Positions 1-9,764 of a stretch of DNA of 64,000 nt are shown here, one piece after another. Origin of the DNA: Chryseosolibacter histidinae (GTDB lineage Bacteria > Bacteroidota > Bacteroidia > Cytophagales > Cyclobacteriaceae); NCBI RefSeq assembly GCF_018598225.1, contig NZ_JAHESF010000018.1, positions 1-64,000 of the forward strand. Direction: 5' to 3'. The number at the start of each line of letters is the position of its first letter. The stretch's first letter is position 1. The notes under the pieces are model-generated. The model saw only the letters and a list, made by a program, of their open reading frames with translations, was not told the DNA's origin and did not search any database. A program made the position numbers and the translations under genes.

Positions 1-1
1 C

Positions 2-3000
2 CTGTCGCGCAAGATCACGGTTGACGTGCAGGGCGAGATCCTCGAATTGAAAAATACCATCAACACCATGGTGGACCAGCTGCGCGGCTTTGCCTCTGAA
101 GTAACCCGGGTGGCCCGCGAAGTGGGTACGGAAGGAAAGCTCGGCGGACAGGCTAACGTGCCTGGTGTTGCCGGTACCTGGAAAGACCTTACCGACTCCG
201 TGAACCAGATGGCGGGTAACCTTACCGCCCAGGTGCGTAACATCGCCGATGTGGCCATCGCGGTGGCGAACGGAGATCTCTCGAAGAAGATCACCGTTGA
301 CGTGCGCGGTGAGATCCTGCAGCTGAAAGAAACACTCAATACCATGGTGGACCAGCTCCGCGCCTTTGCTTCTGAAGTAACACGCGTGGCCCGCGAGGTG
401 GGTACCAATGGTAAGCTCGGCGGCCAGGCATTCGTGCCCGGTGTTGCCGGCACCTGGAAAGACCTTACAGACTCTGTAAATAAAATGACCGGTAACCTGA
501 CCGACCAGGTGCGTAACATCGCCCAGGTAACGAAGGCAGTGGCTTCCGGTGACCTGTCGAAGACCGTGGCCATCGATGTGAAGGGCGAGATCCTCGACCT
601 GAAGAACACCATCAACACCATGGTGGAGCAGCTCAACTCCTTTGCGTTTGAAGTAACCCGCGTGGCCCGCGAAGTGGGTACAGAAGGTAAGCTGGGCGGC
701 CAGGCTGAAGTGAAAGGTGTTGCCGGTACCTGGAAAGACCTTACCGACTCCGTGAACATGATGGCATCCAACCTCACCTCGCAGGTGCGTGGTATCGCCA
801 AGGTGGTAACGTCCGTGGCAACCGGTAACCTGCGCCAGAAGCTCTCCATCAATGCAAAAGGTGAAGTGGCGCAGCTCACAGAGACCATCAACGAAATGAT
901 CGAGACCCTGGCGGTGTTTGCCGATCAGGTGACCACGGTGGCCCGCGAAGTGGGCGTTGAAGGACGACTCGGCGGACAGGCCAACGTGCCCGGTGCATCG
1001 GGTATCTGGAAAAACCTGACGGAGAACGTGAACCAGCTTGCCCAGAACCTCACCACGCAGGTGCGCTCCATCTCAGAAGTAGCTTCGGCGGTAACCAAGG
1101 GTGACCTGACCCGAACCATCCGCGTGGAAGCCAAAGGTGAAGTGGAAGCCTTAAAAGACACGATCAACCAGATGATCGCCAACCTGAGGGCCACGACGTT
1201 GCGTAACCAGGAAACCGACTGGCTCAAGTCCAACCTCGCCAAGTTCACACAAATGTTGCAGGGTCAGAAAGACCTCAACACCGTGACCAAACGGATCCTT
1301 TCAGAGCTTGCACAGGTGGTGAACGCGCATTACGGTGCCTTCTACATTCTGAAGCAGGATGACGAGAACATGACGGTGAAGCTTTCCCTGTATGCCACTT
1401 ATGCCTACAAGGAAGACAAGAACGTACCCAAAGAATTTGCCATTGGCGAAGGGCTCGTGGGTCAGTGTGCTTTTGAAAAGGAAAGGATCCTGCTTACCAA
1501 CGTTCCTTCCAACTATATCAAGATCAGCTCGGGGCTTGGAAAATCGAAACCTACCAACCTCATCATTCTGCCGGTGCTTTTCGAAAACAGCGTGAAGGCC
1601 GTGATCGAGCTCGCTGCCTTAGACGCTTTCAGTCAAACGCACCAGGACTTCCTGAGCCAGCTCACGGAATCCATCGGTATCGTGCTCAACACCATCGAGG
1701 CCAACACCCGTACGGAAGAGCTGCTGGCGCAGTCGCAGTCGCTGGCCAGCGAGTTGAAAGTGCAGCAGGAAGAGCTCCGCAGAACGAACGACGAGCTGCA
1801 GGACAAAGCGCTGCTGCTGGTGAAGCAGAAAGAAGAAGTGGAAGAGAAGAACAAGGAAGTGGAAGAAGCGAGAAGATCGCTGGAAGAAAAGGCAGAGCAG
1901 CTGCAGCTTACTTCCAAGTACAAGTCCGAGTTCCTCGCCAACATGTCGCACGAGCTGAGAACACCTTTGAACAGCTTGCTCATCCTGGCGCAGCAGCTGT
2001 ATGAGAACGCCGAAGGCAACCTGAACGAAAAGCAGGTGCGTTACGCCAAGACCATACACTCCTGCGGTGATGACCTGATCCAGCTGATCAACGACATCCT
2101 TGATCTTTCGAAGATCGAATCGGGTTTCATTTCAACCAACATCTCCCCTGTTCATATCTCAGAGATCGCCGCCTTCGTGGAAACCACCTTCAGGCCGATC
2201 TCCGAAGCGCGCAACCTGCGCTTCAGCATCCAGCCTGCACAGGATATTCCGCCGCAGATCGATACGGATATTCAGCGCCTGAACCAGATCCTGAAGAACC
2301 TGCTGTCGAACGCATTCAAGTTCACCGAAAAAGGTGGCGTGAACCTGCGGATCTACGAAGCCAAAAAAGGTGCATGGAAATCCAACCCTAACCTTGACCA
2401 GGCGCGGAAGGTTATCGCCTTCTCCATTACCGACACGGGTATCGGTATACCACAAGACAAACAGATGATCATATTCGAAGCCTTCCAGCAGGCAGAGGGT
2501 TCTACGAGCCGTAAATATGGTGGCACTGGCTTGGGCCTTTCCATCAGCCGCGGTCTCGCCGAACTGTTGGGCGGAACCATCGAGCTTGAAAGCTCACCGG
2601 GCAGGGGAAGCACGTTCACATTGTACCTGCCGAGCGAGAGCATGCCCATCTCTACGTCCAAGCAGACAACCGATAACATCAAAGCCATCCAGCAGCAGCT
2701 TCAGCTCGAGAACGACGACCAGGAGATCAACAGCCTGCTCACCAACCTGCGCATCACCAACGAAGGTATCGAGAACAGGAACCTGGAGATCGTGAGCGAG
2801 CTGATCAACGAAACCGGCGACGACCGCAACAACATCCAGAGCGGCGAAAAAGTAGTGCTGATCGTGGAAGACGACCTGCGTTTTGGCAAGATCGTGATCG
2901 AAAGGGCACACCGCGAGAACTTCAAGGCCATTGTGGCTACGAACTACCTGGAGGTGTTCGATTTCATCAACCGCTTCAACCCGATCGCCATCACGCTCGA

Positions 3001-4015
3001 CGTGAAGCTACCCGATACCAGCGGCTGGAAAGTGATCGACCTGCTGCGCAACGATCTCAACTACAGGCATATTCCCATCCACGTGATCTCGGGAGAAGAG
3101 AACCGGGTGCTGGCGCTGAAACGCGGCGCCAGGAGCTTCATGCTGAAACCCATCGGCAACGAAGCGCTGGACGAGCTGTTCGACGACATCGTTAAGTTCA
3201 GCCGGAAAGATCGCAAGCATGTATTGGTGGTAGAAGACAACGAGATCGACTCTTCACAGATCGCCAAGATCCTGAGAGAAGACAGCGTTGATGTGGAGAT
3301 CGCGCCTACGGGTGAAAAAGCGCTCGAGCTGATCCAAACCGGCGATTATGACTGCATCATCCTCGATTATACACTGCCGGATATCTCGGGGCCTGACCTG
3401 ATCATGAAGGTGAGCAAAGCCAAGCAGAAGCTCACACCCGTGATCGTTTACAGTGCCAAGGATTTCAACAGGCAGGAGCTGGCGCAGATCAACCTCAACT
3501 CCAACGCCGTGCTGCTGAAGGGTGTAAATTCTATCGAGCATTTGCTTGAAGAGGTTGTTACTCATTTGCATATTGCGCACAAGGAGCTTCCACCGGAGAA
3601 GCGGCGGATCATTGAAAATATCCGCAGCAAGGAGGACATCCTGACGGGTAAAACTGTTCTTGTAGTGGATGACGATGTGCGGAACCTCTTCGCCCTGACA
3701 ACGGTGTTCGAACGTTTCAACATCAATGTGATCACGGCAGAAAGTGGCAAGGAGGCTATCCAGATCCTGAACGAGAATACGAAAATAGAAATGGTGCTGA
3801 TGGATATCATGATGCCGGAAATGGATGGTTACGAGACAACGCAGAAGATCAGGCGTGAGCATAAGAACAGCTCGCTGCCGATCATCGCCGTAACCGCCAA
3901 GGCCATGAAAGGAGACAGGCAGAAGTGTATCGAGGCAGGCGCTTCGGATTACATCACTAAACCCGTAAAAATAGACCAACTGCTTTCATTGATGAGGCTT
4001 TGGTTTTGTAAATAG
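2..4015 (+). CDS. Poly-HAMP hybrid histidine kinase with GAF and three receiver domains (5' partial)
   Basis: The reading frame is open from base 2, so the N-terminus lies outside the window; the GTG at 26 is not a real start. Residues here count from that GTG. Residues 1-400 hold tandem 92-residue HAMP units. A GAF domain (about 413-560) follows, then a coiled coil (562-635), a HisKA domain with phospho-acceptor H642 in SHELRTP, a HATPase domain (about 750-870; N-box LLSNAFKF, G-box GTGLGLSI), and three receiver domains with phospho-acceptor aspartates D992, D1114 and D1260. The order resembles group III (Nik1-like) hybrid kinases, known for osmotic and envelope-stress sensing; the stimulus here is unknown. 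No membrane segment is visible in the part present. The next gene starts 2 bp after the stop and is probably cotranscribed. Confidence 0.93.
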   Translation: MSRKITVDVQGEILELKNTINTMVDQLRGFASEVTRVAREVGTEGKLGGQANVPGVAGTWKDLTDSVNQMAGNLTAQVRNIADVAIAVANGDLSKKITVDVRGEILQLKETLNTMVDQLRAFASEVTRVAREVGTNGKLGGQAFVPGVAGTWKDLTDSVNKMTGNLTDQVRNIAQVTKAVASGDLSKTVAIDVKGEILDLKNTINTMVEQLNSFAFEVTRVAREVGTEGKLGGQAEVKGVAGTWKDLTDSVNMMASNLTSQVRGIAKVVTSVATGNLRQKLSINAKGEVAQLTETINEMIETLAVFADQVTTVAREVGVEGRLGGQANVPGASGIWKNLTENVNQLAQNLTTQVRSISEVASAVTKGDLTRTIRVEAKGEVEALKDTINQMIANLRATTLRNQETDWLKSNLAKFTQMLQGQKDLNTVTKRILSELAQVVNAHYGAFYILKQDDENMTVKLSLYATYAYKEDKNVPKEFAIGEGLVGQCAFEKERILLTNVPSNYIKISSGLGKSKPTNLIILPVLFENSVKAVIELAALDAFSQTHQDFLSQLTESIGIVLNTIEANTRTEELLAQSQSLASELKVQQEELRRTNDELQDKALLLVKQKEEVEEKNKEVEEARRSLEEKAEQLQLTSKYKSEFLANMSHELRTPLNSLLILAQQLYENAEGNLNEKQVRYAKTIHSCGDDLIQLINDILDLSKIESGFISTNISPVHISEIAAFVETTFRPISEARNLRFSIQPAQDIPPQIDTDIQRLNQILKNLLSNAFKFTEKGGVNLRIYEAKKGAWKSNPNLDQARKVIAFSITDTGIGIPQDKQMIIFEAFQQAEGSTSRKYGGTGLGLSISRGLAELLGGTIELESSPGRGSTFTLYLPSESMPISTSKQTTDNIKAIQQQLQLENDDQEINSLLTNLRITNEGIENRNLEIVSELINETGDDRNNIQSGEKVVLIVEDDLRFGKIVIERAHRENFKAIVATNYLEVFDFINRFNPIAITLDVKLPDTSGWKVIDLLRNDLNYRHIPIHVISGEENRVLALKRGARSFMLKPIGNEALDELFDDIVKFSRKDRKHVLVVEDNEIDSSQIAKILREDSVDVEIAPTGEKALELIQTGDYDCIILDYTLPDISGPDLIMKVSKAKQKLTPVIVYSAKDFNRQELAQINLNSNAVLLKGVNSIEHLLEEVVTHLHIAHKELPPEKRRIIENIRSKEDILTGKTVLVVDDDVRNLFALTTVFERFNINVITAESGKEAIQILNENTKIEMVLMDIMMPEMDGYETTQKIRREHKNSSLPIIAVTAKAMKGDRQKCIEAGASDYITKPVKIDQLLSLMRLWFCK
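35..1141 (+). repeat. 276-bp in-frame tandem repeat encoding HAMP units
   Basis: The codon for Glu in the motif GEI(L/V) recurs at bases 35, 311, 587, 863 and 1139, exactly 276 bp (92 residues) apart each time. Each unit also repeats the REVG-x-(E/N)G-(K/R)LGGQA and NLTxQVR motifs at the same phase. The DNA of the first three units is visibly very similar, and the last two have diverged more. The array starts before the window, so total copy number is unknown. Confidence 0.95.
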
Positions 4016-4017
4016 AT

Positions 4018-5280
4018 ATGCAGCCTAAGATCCTGTTAGTAGACGACCGAGAAGATAATCTGTTGTCGATCGAAACTATTTTCGAACCGGACGGCTATAA
4101 GCTGGTAAAAGCCAATTCAGGCAGGCAGGCGTTGAAGATCCTGCTGACAGAAACGGATTTTGCCCTCATCCTCATGGATGTAAAGATGCCGAACCTGAAT
4201 GGTTTTGAGACAGCTTCGCTCATCTACGAGCGCGAGAAGCTTAAACACATACCGATCATCTTCATCACGGCCAATAACTTCGGCGACGAGAACATTTACA
4301 AGGGTTATCAGTCAGGCGCGGTGGATTACATCTACAAGCCCATCAATCCGGATGTGCTCAGGGCCAAGGTGTCGGTGCTTATTGACCTTTACAGGAAGAA
4401 CCGCCAGCTGCTCGCACAGGAACAGCGCCTGGTAGCCATCAACAAAAGTCTCGAGATCGAGATCAAGGAACGGAAAGCCAGCGAAGAGAAGGTGAAGCAG
4501 CTCAACCGTCAGCTGCTGGAGAACATCGCCAGCCTGGAATCGGCCAACAAGGACCTGGACCGTTTTGCCTTCATGGCCTCGCACGATCTGCAGGAGCCGC
4601 TGCGCAAGATCAGGATGTTCAGTGACCGGCTTTTTTTGAAGTATAAGGAGGCCATCGACGACGACGGGCGCACCACCATTCACCGCATACAGAAGGCCGC
4701 AGAGCGCATGCAAACGCTTATAACGGATATCCTCACGTTCTCCAAGATCTCCGTGGATAAACCGTCTTTTGTTGAAAGCGACCTGAATGCGCTGATCAGC
4801 GAGATCCTCACCGAAATGGATGAAGACCTGCGTGAAAAAAAGGCCCGGGTGCTGGTAGACAAGCTGCCCTCGCTGTTTGTGAACCCCAGCCTGATGAAGC
4901 CACTTTTTCACAACCTCATCGGCAACGCGCTCAAGTACCGCAAAAAGGACGTGGACCCGCAGATCCGCATCACGTCAGACATCACCGGTCAGATCAACGG
5001 AAAAACACTCAAAGATCCCCAGCAGAAGTATTGCCGGATCTTTATCGAAGACAACGGCATCGGGTTCGACCAGAAATATGCAGAAGAGATCTTCGGCATG
5101 TTCAAACGCCTGCACCACAACACCGAGTTCGAAGGAACGGGCATCGGGCTGGCGCTGTGCAAAAAGATCGTGGAACAGCACAAGGGTTATATCTCCGCCC
5201 GCAGCAAGGTGAACGAAGGTTCCACTTTTATTATTTCCATTCCCATGCACCTGCAGCAGGAATCGCTTCCCGTGAACTGA
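4018..5280 (+). CDS. Receiver domain-histidine kinase (REC-coiled coil-HisKA-HATPase)
   Basis: This 420-residue soluble protein opens with a receiver domain (residues 3-120; acidic pair D9/D10, phospho-acceptor D54 in LILMDVKMP). A coiled coil covers about 125-180. HisKA follows with H189 in the ASHDLQEPLRKI form common in phytochrome-like and Bacteroidota kinases, then a HATPase domain ending near 415 (DNGIGF, GTGIGLALCKKI). No sensor or membrane domain is present, so its input is probably phosphotransfer from another kinase; the poly-HAMP hybrid kinase 2 bp upstream is the obvious candidate. This link is inferred from position. Its stop is one base away from the convergent stop of the following response regulator. 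Confidence 0.93.
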   Translation: MQPKILLVDDREDNLLSIETIFEPDGYKLVKANSGRQALKILLTETDFALILMDVKMPNLNGFETASLIYEREKLKHIPIIFITANNFGDENIYKGYQSGAVDYIYKPINPDVLRAKVSVLIDLYRKNRQLLAQEQRLVAINKSLEIEIKERKASEEKVKQLNRQLLENIASLESANKDLDRFAFMASHDLQEPLRKIRMFSDRLFLKYKEAIDDDGRTTIHRIQKAAERMQTLITDILTFSKISVDKPSFVESDLNALISEILTEMDEDLREKKARVLVDKLPSLFVNPSLMKPLFHNLIGNALKYRKKDVDPQIRITSDITGQINGKTLKDPQQKYCRIFIEDNGIGFDQKYAEEIFGMFKRLHHNTEFEGTGIGLALCKKIVEQHKGYISARSKVNEGSTFIISIPMHLQQESLPVN

Positions 5281-5281
5281 G

Positions 5282-5722
5282 CTACAGCTTGCGCCAGTCC
5301 TGGCACAGGATCAGCTTCAGCGACCGGCACAGGTCTTCGAAGCGCGACGGCTTCTGAAGGTGGTGTGCGGCGCCTAGCGTATCGATCTCTTCCAGGTCGC
5401 GGGGGGCGAACGATGTTGAGTACATGATCACGGGGATCGATCTCAGCTGTCGTAGGTTCTTGATCTCCCTGAGGATCTGCTTCCCGTTCAGCTTGGGCAT
5501 GTTCAGGTCAAGGAATATCAGGTCGGGCAACATGATCATTTCGCGCTCAAGCTGTTTGAGGGCTTCTTCTCCGCTGGTAGCCGTGTAACATTGAATGGAC
5601 TTATCCACTTCACTCACTGCTTCCATAAAGATCTCCTGGTCTTCCACATCGTCGTCGATAATAAAAAGCCTTTTGTGCAGGATCTCTGCGCGGGGATACG
5701 TCTTTAAAGTAGTTACTTCCAA
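5282..5722 (-). CDS. Single-domain response regulator (Rcp1-like)
   Basis: The protein has 146 residues and consists of one receiver domain after a short N-terminal extension. The acidic pocket is IIDDD (about 21-25), the phospho-acceptor is D72 in LIFLDLNMPKLNG, and the conserved Lys-Pro lies near the C-terminus (LQKPSRF). There is no output domain, so it probably works by protein-protein contact or as a phosphorelay intermediate. The ASHDLQEP-type kinase that converges on it is a plausible partner. It is the last gene of a likely minus-strand operon with the two DUF2267 genes, 23 bp behind the nearer one. Confidence 0.9.
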   Translation of the reverse strand: MEVTTLKTYPRAEILHKRLFIIDDDVEDQEIFMEAVSEVDKSIQCYTATSGEEALKQLEREMIMLPDLIFLDLNMPKLNGKQILREIKNLRQLRSIPVIMYSTSFAPRDLEEIDTLGAAHHLQKPSRFEDLCRSLKLILCQDWRKL

Positions 5723-5745
5723 GGGATAAAGGTTAGCGATATTTT

Positions 5746-6249
5746 CTAAGAAACGCTTTCCGGATGCTGCATCTCCCCTTCCTCCTTCACCATTGCTTTC
5801 TTTGATTCAGCCTCCTCGGGCACCGGGCAGAGGCCCTGTACGGCAGGGGGAAGTTTCTGGCGAAGATCCATCCCCTTGTTTGCGGCCTCCTGGTGAAATA
5901 CCCTGAATACAGATCTCAGGTTGTTGCGCAGTGTCGCATCGTCAGCGGGCAGCTGCGCTCCTGTATGCGGGTACTTCATTCTCACCGCGGTTAACAAATC
6001 TTCCTCATTGAAGAGACGTTGAGGCAGGCTGCTCAGTTTCCAGCCGTGCGCATAAACGCCTTTGACATGCATGGGTAAAAAAGAAATGATCTCCAGTGAT
6101 TCCTCCAGCGAGATCCTTTCGCGCAAAACGTTGAGCAGCGTTGTCACTAACCGGTCTGCATACCCCAGATCGCCTGTCTGCAGCTCGCGGGCAACGCGTT
6201 TGTAAAATTTTATTCCTTTGTGTCTGTACTCATCAAAGTTTAAGACCAT
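5746..6249 (-). CDS. DUF2267 domain protein
   Basis: The 167 residues match the DUF2267 fold by sequence pattern: an N-terminal helical half (FYKRVARELQTGD, DRLVTTLLNVLRERIS) and the segment ISFLPMHVKGVYAHGW, where this family usually has LP-x-x-(L/V)K-x-x-(Y/W). The biochemical function of DUF2267 is unknown; family members are often found among stress-related genes. The C-terminus is an extra hydrophilic tail rich in Glu and Lys (EEAESKKAMVKEEGEMQ). It is a diverged paralogue of the next gene upstream and is read in the same direction, 41 bp behind it. Confidence 0.82.
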   Translation of the reverse strand: MVLNFDEYRHKGIKFYKRVARELQTGDLGYADRLVTTLLNVLRERISLEESLEIISFLPMHVKGVYAHGWKLSSLPQRLFNEEDLLTAVRMKYPHTGAQLPADDATLRNNLRSVFRVFHQEAANKGMDLRQKLPPAVQGLCPVPEEAESKKAMVKEEGEMQHPESVS

Positions 6250-6290
6250 CGTTAAAAATTAGTTTTAGTTGTCGGCAGGTAAGATTCAAA

Positions 6291-6710
6291 CTAGTTCAGG
6301 GAGGGCAGTCTGGCGATGATGTTTCTGGCCTCTCCTTCACTGAGGTATTTTTTTAAGACACGTATAACAGCCTGGACTTCTTGTTTAGCAGTGTCGTCGC
6401 TGATCAGATATCTTTCAGCGATGTGCTCATCCTGCGAGCGGAGTTGATCGAGCAGATCGGCCATTGAACCCGGCTGCATCTGCGCAATGCCAGGTTTCCA
6501 TCCATCGACGTAGGCAGCCTTGATGTACAGCGGAAGCTGCGAGATGAGGTGAAGCGACTCTCCGGGTGACAGGATATCCCTGAGTGTGTGCAGCACAGAA
6601 ACAATAACACGGGAGGCATGATCCGTGTTCTCGGCATCGTTGAGCTCCCGCGCTACATGGCGAATAAATTCATTGCCTTTAAGCACATATTCCTCTACCC
6701 TAATGGCCAT
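6291..6710 (-). CDS. DUF2267 domain protein, paralogue
   Basis: This 139-residue DUF2267 protein shares its plan with the neighbour: FIRHVARELNDAENTDHA, then SRVIVSVLHTLRDILS, then ISQLPLYIKAAYVDGWKPG. Unlike the neighbour it lacks the charged C-terminal tail. It is the first gene of the probable DUF2267-DUF2267-response regulator operon and faces the AsmA-like gene divergently across a 363-bp region. Function cannot be stated; tandem DUF2267 paralogues suggest dosage or heteromer formation, which is inference. Confidence 0.82.
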   Translation of the reverse strand: MAIRVEEYVLKGNEFIRHVARELNDAENTDHASRVIVSVLHTLRDILSPGESLHLISQLPLYIKAAYVDGWKPGIAQMQPGSMADLLDQLRSQDEHIAERYLISDDTAKQEVQAVIRVLKKYLSEGEARNIIARLPSLN

Positions 6711-7073
6711 GCGTAAAAATGTTACAAATCACAGATTATTAAAATGGTACTTTCTGGTGTGGCCCCCCATAAATGCCATGCTGTATTTTACACTGCAGAA
6801 CATTCCTTCGTTGGTTGCGTTTCCATTCTTCCACTTACTGTGGACTTCCAGAAACAATTCACGCCGGGTAACTTACTTCGTTTTATGCGAAGAAAGGCCT
6901 GACTGAGCTGATTTCCCTGATGCTGGATTTGCCAGGACGAGAGGTATTGCCCATGGATAGCCGTTAATAATGCCGTTTCGAAAAAAATCATACCCAAATT
7001 CAGTTATTTTGGGTCATGCAAATGGTTTATGGCCCCCAGAGGCACGTTCTTTTAGACCGCCGGTTGAACATTT
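6711..7073. other. Intergenic region between divergent genes
   Basis: This 363-bp stretch separates a minus-strand DUF2267 operon from a plus-strand AsmA-like gene and should hold both promoters. I see an AT-rich zone near 6715-6745 and a small imperfect hairpin ACCCAAA...TTTTGGGT near 6992-7014. I could not place a convincing TTTG-N19-TAnnTTTG promoter on either strand. Open frames here are short and unconvincing. Confidence 0.5.
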
Positions 7074-8717
7074 ATGCGAACCAGGACTAAAAGGATATGG
7101 GCCATTGTAATGATACTGGGCATCGGCGTGGCCGTGCTGATCGCGGCCCGCTCTTACATTTTTGATCGTCTGAAAGAAACGTTACACGAAAAGGTCAGGA
7201 GCCTCAACAAAACAGATCTCAACATCCGGTACGATTCAATTTACATCGACTGGCGCAGGAACCTCATTATGGTTGACAAGCTCGTGGTGGAAAAAGATGC
7301 TTATGACACTACCTGCGCTTACCCGGAGTTTATCTCAGTGGAGAAAGTGAGGATCGAAGGATTCAGCCTTCTGTCTTATCTGTTCCGCAAGACGGTAAGC
7401 TTCGAAAACGTCTCATTGATGAAGCCACACATTGTCATGAGGCAGGCTTCCCGTCTGCTGCAGGATTCTTCCAGGGGAAAAGAGAACGGGTTCAGGCTCG
7501 CCATCGATGCAGTTCATCTCTACGGTGCCCATTTTGAATACACAGACAGTGCAGCCTGCAAACCCATCACAGAAGTTAAGTCAACCCTTCATGCGCTGTC
7601 CCTTGCCGTTGATGCACAGCCCGGCAGGACACCCAAATTTTCGCTGCAGGCTGTTCAGCTCGACAGCACAACGGTAGAACTGCCCGATGAATTTTATACC
7701 CTGCGCGTGAAAGCCCTTGCCGCAGACCTCAAAAAGGGAACGCTCAGGCTCGATACACTCAAAGTGAGCCCACACCACCCCAAACTCGCCTTTGGCAGGA
7801 AGAAGGGTTTTGAAACAGATCGCCTGGAAGGTGTAGTGCCCTTTCTCAATTTATCGGGCCTCAAGCTGCGATACGTTGATACGTTCGCCATCGAGGCAAA
7901 GAGCGCCAGCGTTCAGACATTCATGAAGATCTTCCGCGACAAGCGGCTGCCGGATAAAAAGAAGGTTACACTGCTGCCGCTCCCGCAACTGCGAAAACTG
8001 CCATTCGGCATCAGCATCGATTCACTTCGGCTGGTGAAGAGCTACATCTCCTATGAGGAGTTCCAGGTCGAAGCCGGCGTGCCGATCACCGTGTTTTTCG
8101 ACGATATCACGGCCACCGTCCTGCACCTCAACAACGACCGGAGCCTGGCACAGGGAGAAACGATCTTAAAGGCAAAGTGTGCTTTTATGAGCAAGGGCAG
8201 TGTCGAGCTGGTTGCGGTGATGCCATGGCAGGAAGAGAAGAATTGTACGGTTGAGGGGAACCTGAAGAATTTCAACCTTGAAAACATCAACCCCCTGCTC
8301 GAGCCGCTGGCCAACATGAAGATTGAATCAGGCATCATGAAAAGGCTTCACTTCAAGTACGCCTACAACAGCACCCGCGCCGATGGTGAAGTGGCGCTCA
8401 ACTATGAGAACCTGAAGGTGATCAGTTACAAAGACGACGAGAAATTAGAAAAAGACAAAAAACGCAAGCGCAACAGGAACAAAGACCCAGAAGACCTGAA
8501 AAAAGATAACCTCAAAAGTTTCATCATCAATGCTTTTGTGATCCGCAAGAACATGGATGAGAGCGTGCCCGAAGAAAAACGAACAGGAACAATACTGTTT
8601 TATCGCGACACCTCGAAATCACTCTTCAATTACTGGTGGAAGTCAGTCTTCTCCGGTGTCAAGGCTGCGTATAACCTCGACAAGCTGGAAGCGCTGGCGA
8701 AGAAAAAGAAGAAGTAG
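7074..8717 (+). CDS. AsmA-like membrane-anchored protein
   Basis: The 547-residue protein has one N-terminal transmembrane helix (about residues 9-25, IWAIVMILGIGVAVLIAA) and a long extracytoplasmic part rich in beta-strand patterns: LNIRYDSIYIDWRRNLIMVDKLVV, VSFENVSLMKPHIVM and FNLENINPLLEPLANMKIESGIMKRL. The last segment resembles the C-terminal region of AsmA/DUF748 proteins, which are thought to bridge the periplasm and affect outer-membrane lipid balance. The match is by pattern only. The C-terminus is Lys-rich (KLEALAKKKKK). The TAG stop lies inside the first unit of the repeat island that follows. Confidence 0.7.
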   Translation: MRTRTKRIWAIVMILGIGVAVLIAARSYIFDRLKETLHEKVRSLNKTDLNIRYDSIYIDWRRNLIMVDKLVVEKDAYDTTCAYPEFISVEKVRIEGFSLLSYLFRKTVSFENVSLMKPHIVMRQASRLLQDSSRGKENGFRLAIDAVHLYGAHFEYTDSAACKPITEVKSTLHALSLAVDAQPGRTPKFSLQAVQLDSTTVELPDEFYTLRVKALAADLKKGTLRLDTLKVSPHHPKLAFGRKKGFETDRLEGVVPFLNLSGLKLRYVDTFAIEAKSASVQTFMKIFRDKRLPDKKKVTLLPLPQLRKLPFGISIDSLRLVKSYISYEEFQVEAGVPITVFFDDITATVLHLNNDRSLAQGETILKAKCAFMSKGSVELVAVMPWQEEKNCTVEGNLKNFNLENINPLLEPLANMKIESGIMKRLHFKYAYNSTRADGEVALNYENLKVISYKDDEKLEKDKKRKRNRNKDPEDLKKDNLKSFIINAFVIRKNMDESVPEEKRTGTILFYRDTSKSLFNYWWKSVFSGVKAAYNLDKLEALAKKKKK

Positions 8718-8900
8718 GGAGTAGGCAAATAGTAGCAGTAGGCAAATCCGATCGCAAGCGATCGGGCAGTAGGCAAAGGACGAGTTACGGCAATTCTGGA
8801 GAGCTTCGTATGTTTAGCGCGAGCACAGTCTCGTAAGTCAACGCCTCGCACGTTGCCTGCTGCATGATAGCGCAGCTATCATATTTTGCCTACTGCCTAC
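8713..8900. repeat. Heptamer island with inverted GTAGGCA arms
   Basis: The left arm has GTAGGGA (8714-8720) and GTAGGCA (8721-8727), then looser copies to about 8747. The right arm has the reverse complement, TGCCTAC, twice (8887-8893 and 8894-8900). The core carries two perfect 8-bp hairpins, CCGATCGC-aa-GCGATCGG (8748-8765) and ATGATAGC-gca-GCTATCAT (8863-8881). The island fills the whole gap between two convergent genes and touches the stop codon on the left. Confidence 0.8.
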
Positions 8901-8904
8901 TGAT

Positions 8905-9246
8905 TTATAGGTAGTTCTTCAGCGTACTCAAGCTCAACGGCTTTTCAAGGATCTTGACAGAAGTACGGCCGGTGAGCTCCGGCGGCAGGTATTTGTATGC
9001 GCTGATGAGGTTGATCTTACATTCGGGATATGCCTGCAGCAGGTAATCCATCTTTTCCCAGCCCAGACCGTCAGGAAGGTTATTGTCGATAAATACGATA
9101 TCCGGAGAAACTTCTTTCATCAGCGTTAAGCCCGTACCGAGGGTGTTGGCTAAAAACACATCGTAATTCAGTTCAACAAGGTAAGTTTTCATGAGATGAC
9201 ACAGGTCTTCTTCGTCATCGATGATCACTATCTTTTTTTTATTCAT
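8905..9246 (-). CDS. Single-domain response regulator
   Basis: A 113-residue receiver domain: acidic residues IIDDEED (about 8-14), phospho-acceptor D54 in IVFIDNNLPDGLGW, a Ser/Thr switch region (LISAY) and Lys-Pro (LEKPLS) before the last helix. No output domain is attached, and no kinase gene is adjacent, so its partner is unknown. The gene ends 5 bp from a repeat island and starts opposite the YtxH gene. Confidence 0.88.
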   Translation of the reverse strand: MNKKKIVIIDDEEDLCHLMKTYLVELNYDVFLANTLGTGLTLMKEVSPDIVFIDNNLPDGLGWEKMDYLLQAYPECKINLISAYKYLPPELTGRTSVKILEKPLSLSTLKNYL

Positions 9247-9427
9247 AGCTGCTCCCTTGCATTTATCGTCAAAATCTATGCAAATGTTTCCGCTTTACAA
9301 GAAAAAAAATCTTGTACCTGAAGATGTAGATATTTTTTCACACGGCAAAATGTGTTAAAAAGGCTCTTTAGGTACAGTTTTTTTTGACGTTTTCCTCATC
9401 AAACAAAACCTTAAAGTATAAAATATT

Positions 9428-9697
9428 ATGAACTCAACAGGCAAAGTACTCTTGGCAATTATCGGCGCAGCAGCCGCAGGTGCAATCATAGGGATGCTCG
9501 TTGCTCCTGAAAAAGGAAGCGACCTGCGCAAAAGAATCTCTGACACTACCGGTGACTGGGCTTCTCAACTGAGCAACCTTCTGGCACAGGGAAAAGAACA
9601 GCTTGAGAATTTAAAACAGTCGGCAATGAGTGAAGGAGAAAACGTTGCTGGTGAAGCAGAAGGTCGTTTTAATAAAGTAAGAGAAAAAGTTTCTTAA
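9428..9697 (+). CDS. YtxH domain protein
   Basis: This 89-residue protein begins with a glycine/alanine-rich hydrophobic helix (residues 7-27, VLLAIIGAAAAGAIIGMLVAP), then EKGSDLRKRI and an amphipathic helix containing repeated Gln, Lys and Glu. That is the standard plan of YtxH (gas-vesicle GvpT-like) proteins of Gram-positive and Bacteroidota species, usually induced by general stress and membrane-associated. The upstream 180 bp separate it from a divergent response regulator. A strong hairpin ends the transcript just after the stop. Confidence 0.88.
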   Translation: MNSTGKVLLAIIGAAAAGAIIGMLVAPEKGSDLRKRISDTTGDWASQLSNLLAQGKEQLENLKQSAMSEGENVAGEAEGRFNKVREKVS

Positions 9698-9705
9698 AAA
9701 ACGGT

Positions 9706-9764
9706 GGTTGTCTCAAAAGTCATCCGTTATGCACGGGAGATCATGACTTTTGAGACAGCCTTTT
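9706..9764 (+). terminator. Long-stem intrinsic terminator after the YtxH gene
   Basis: Arms 9706-9723 and 9743-9760 pair over 18 positions with a single wobble (GGTTGTCTCAAAAGTCAT against ATGACTTTTGAGACAGCC), loop of 19 nt, then TTTT. It begins 8 bp after the stop codon. The long stem is unusual for a simple terminator. Confidence 0.8.

Noticed and set aside
3254-3979. 241-codon minus-strand open frame
   Set aside because: Antisense to the receiver domains of the poly-HAMP kinase, whose motifs are intact.
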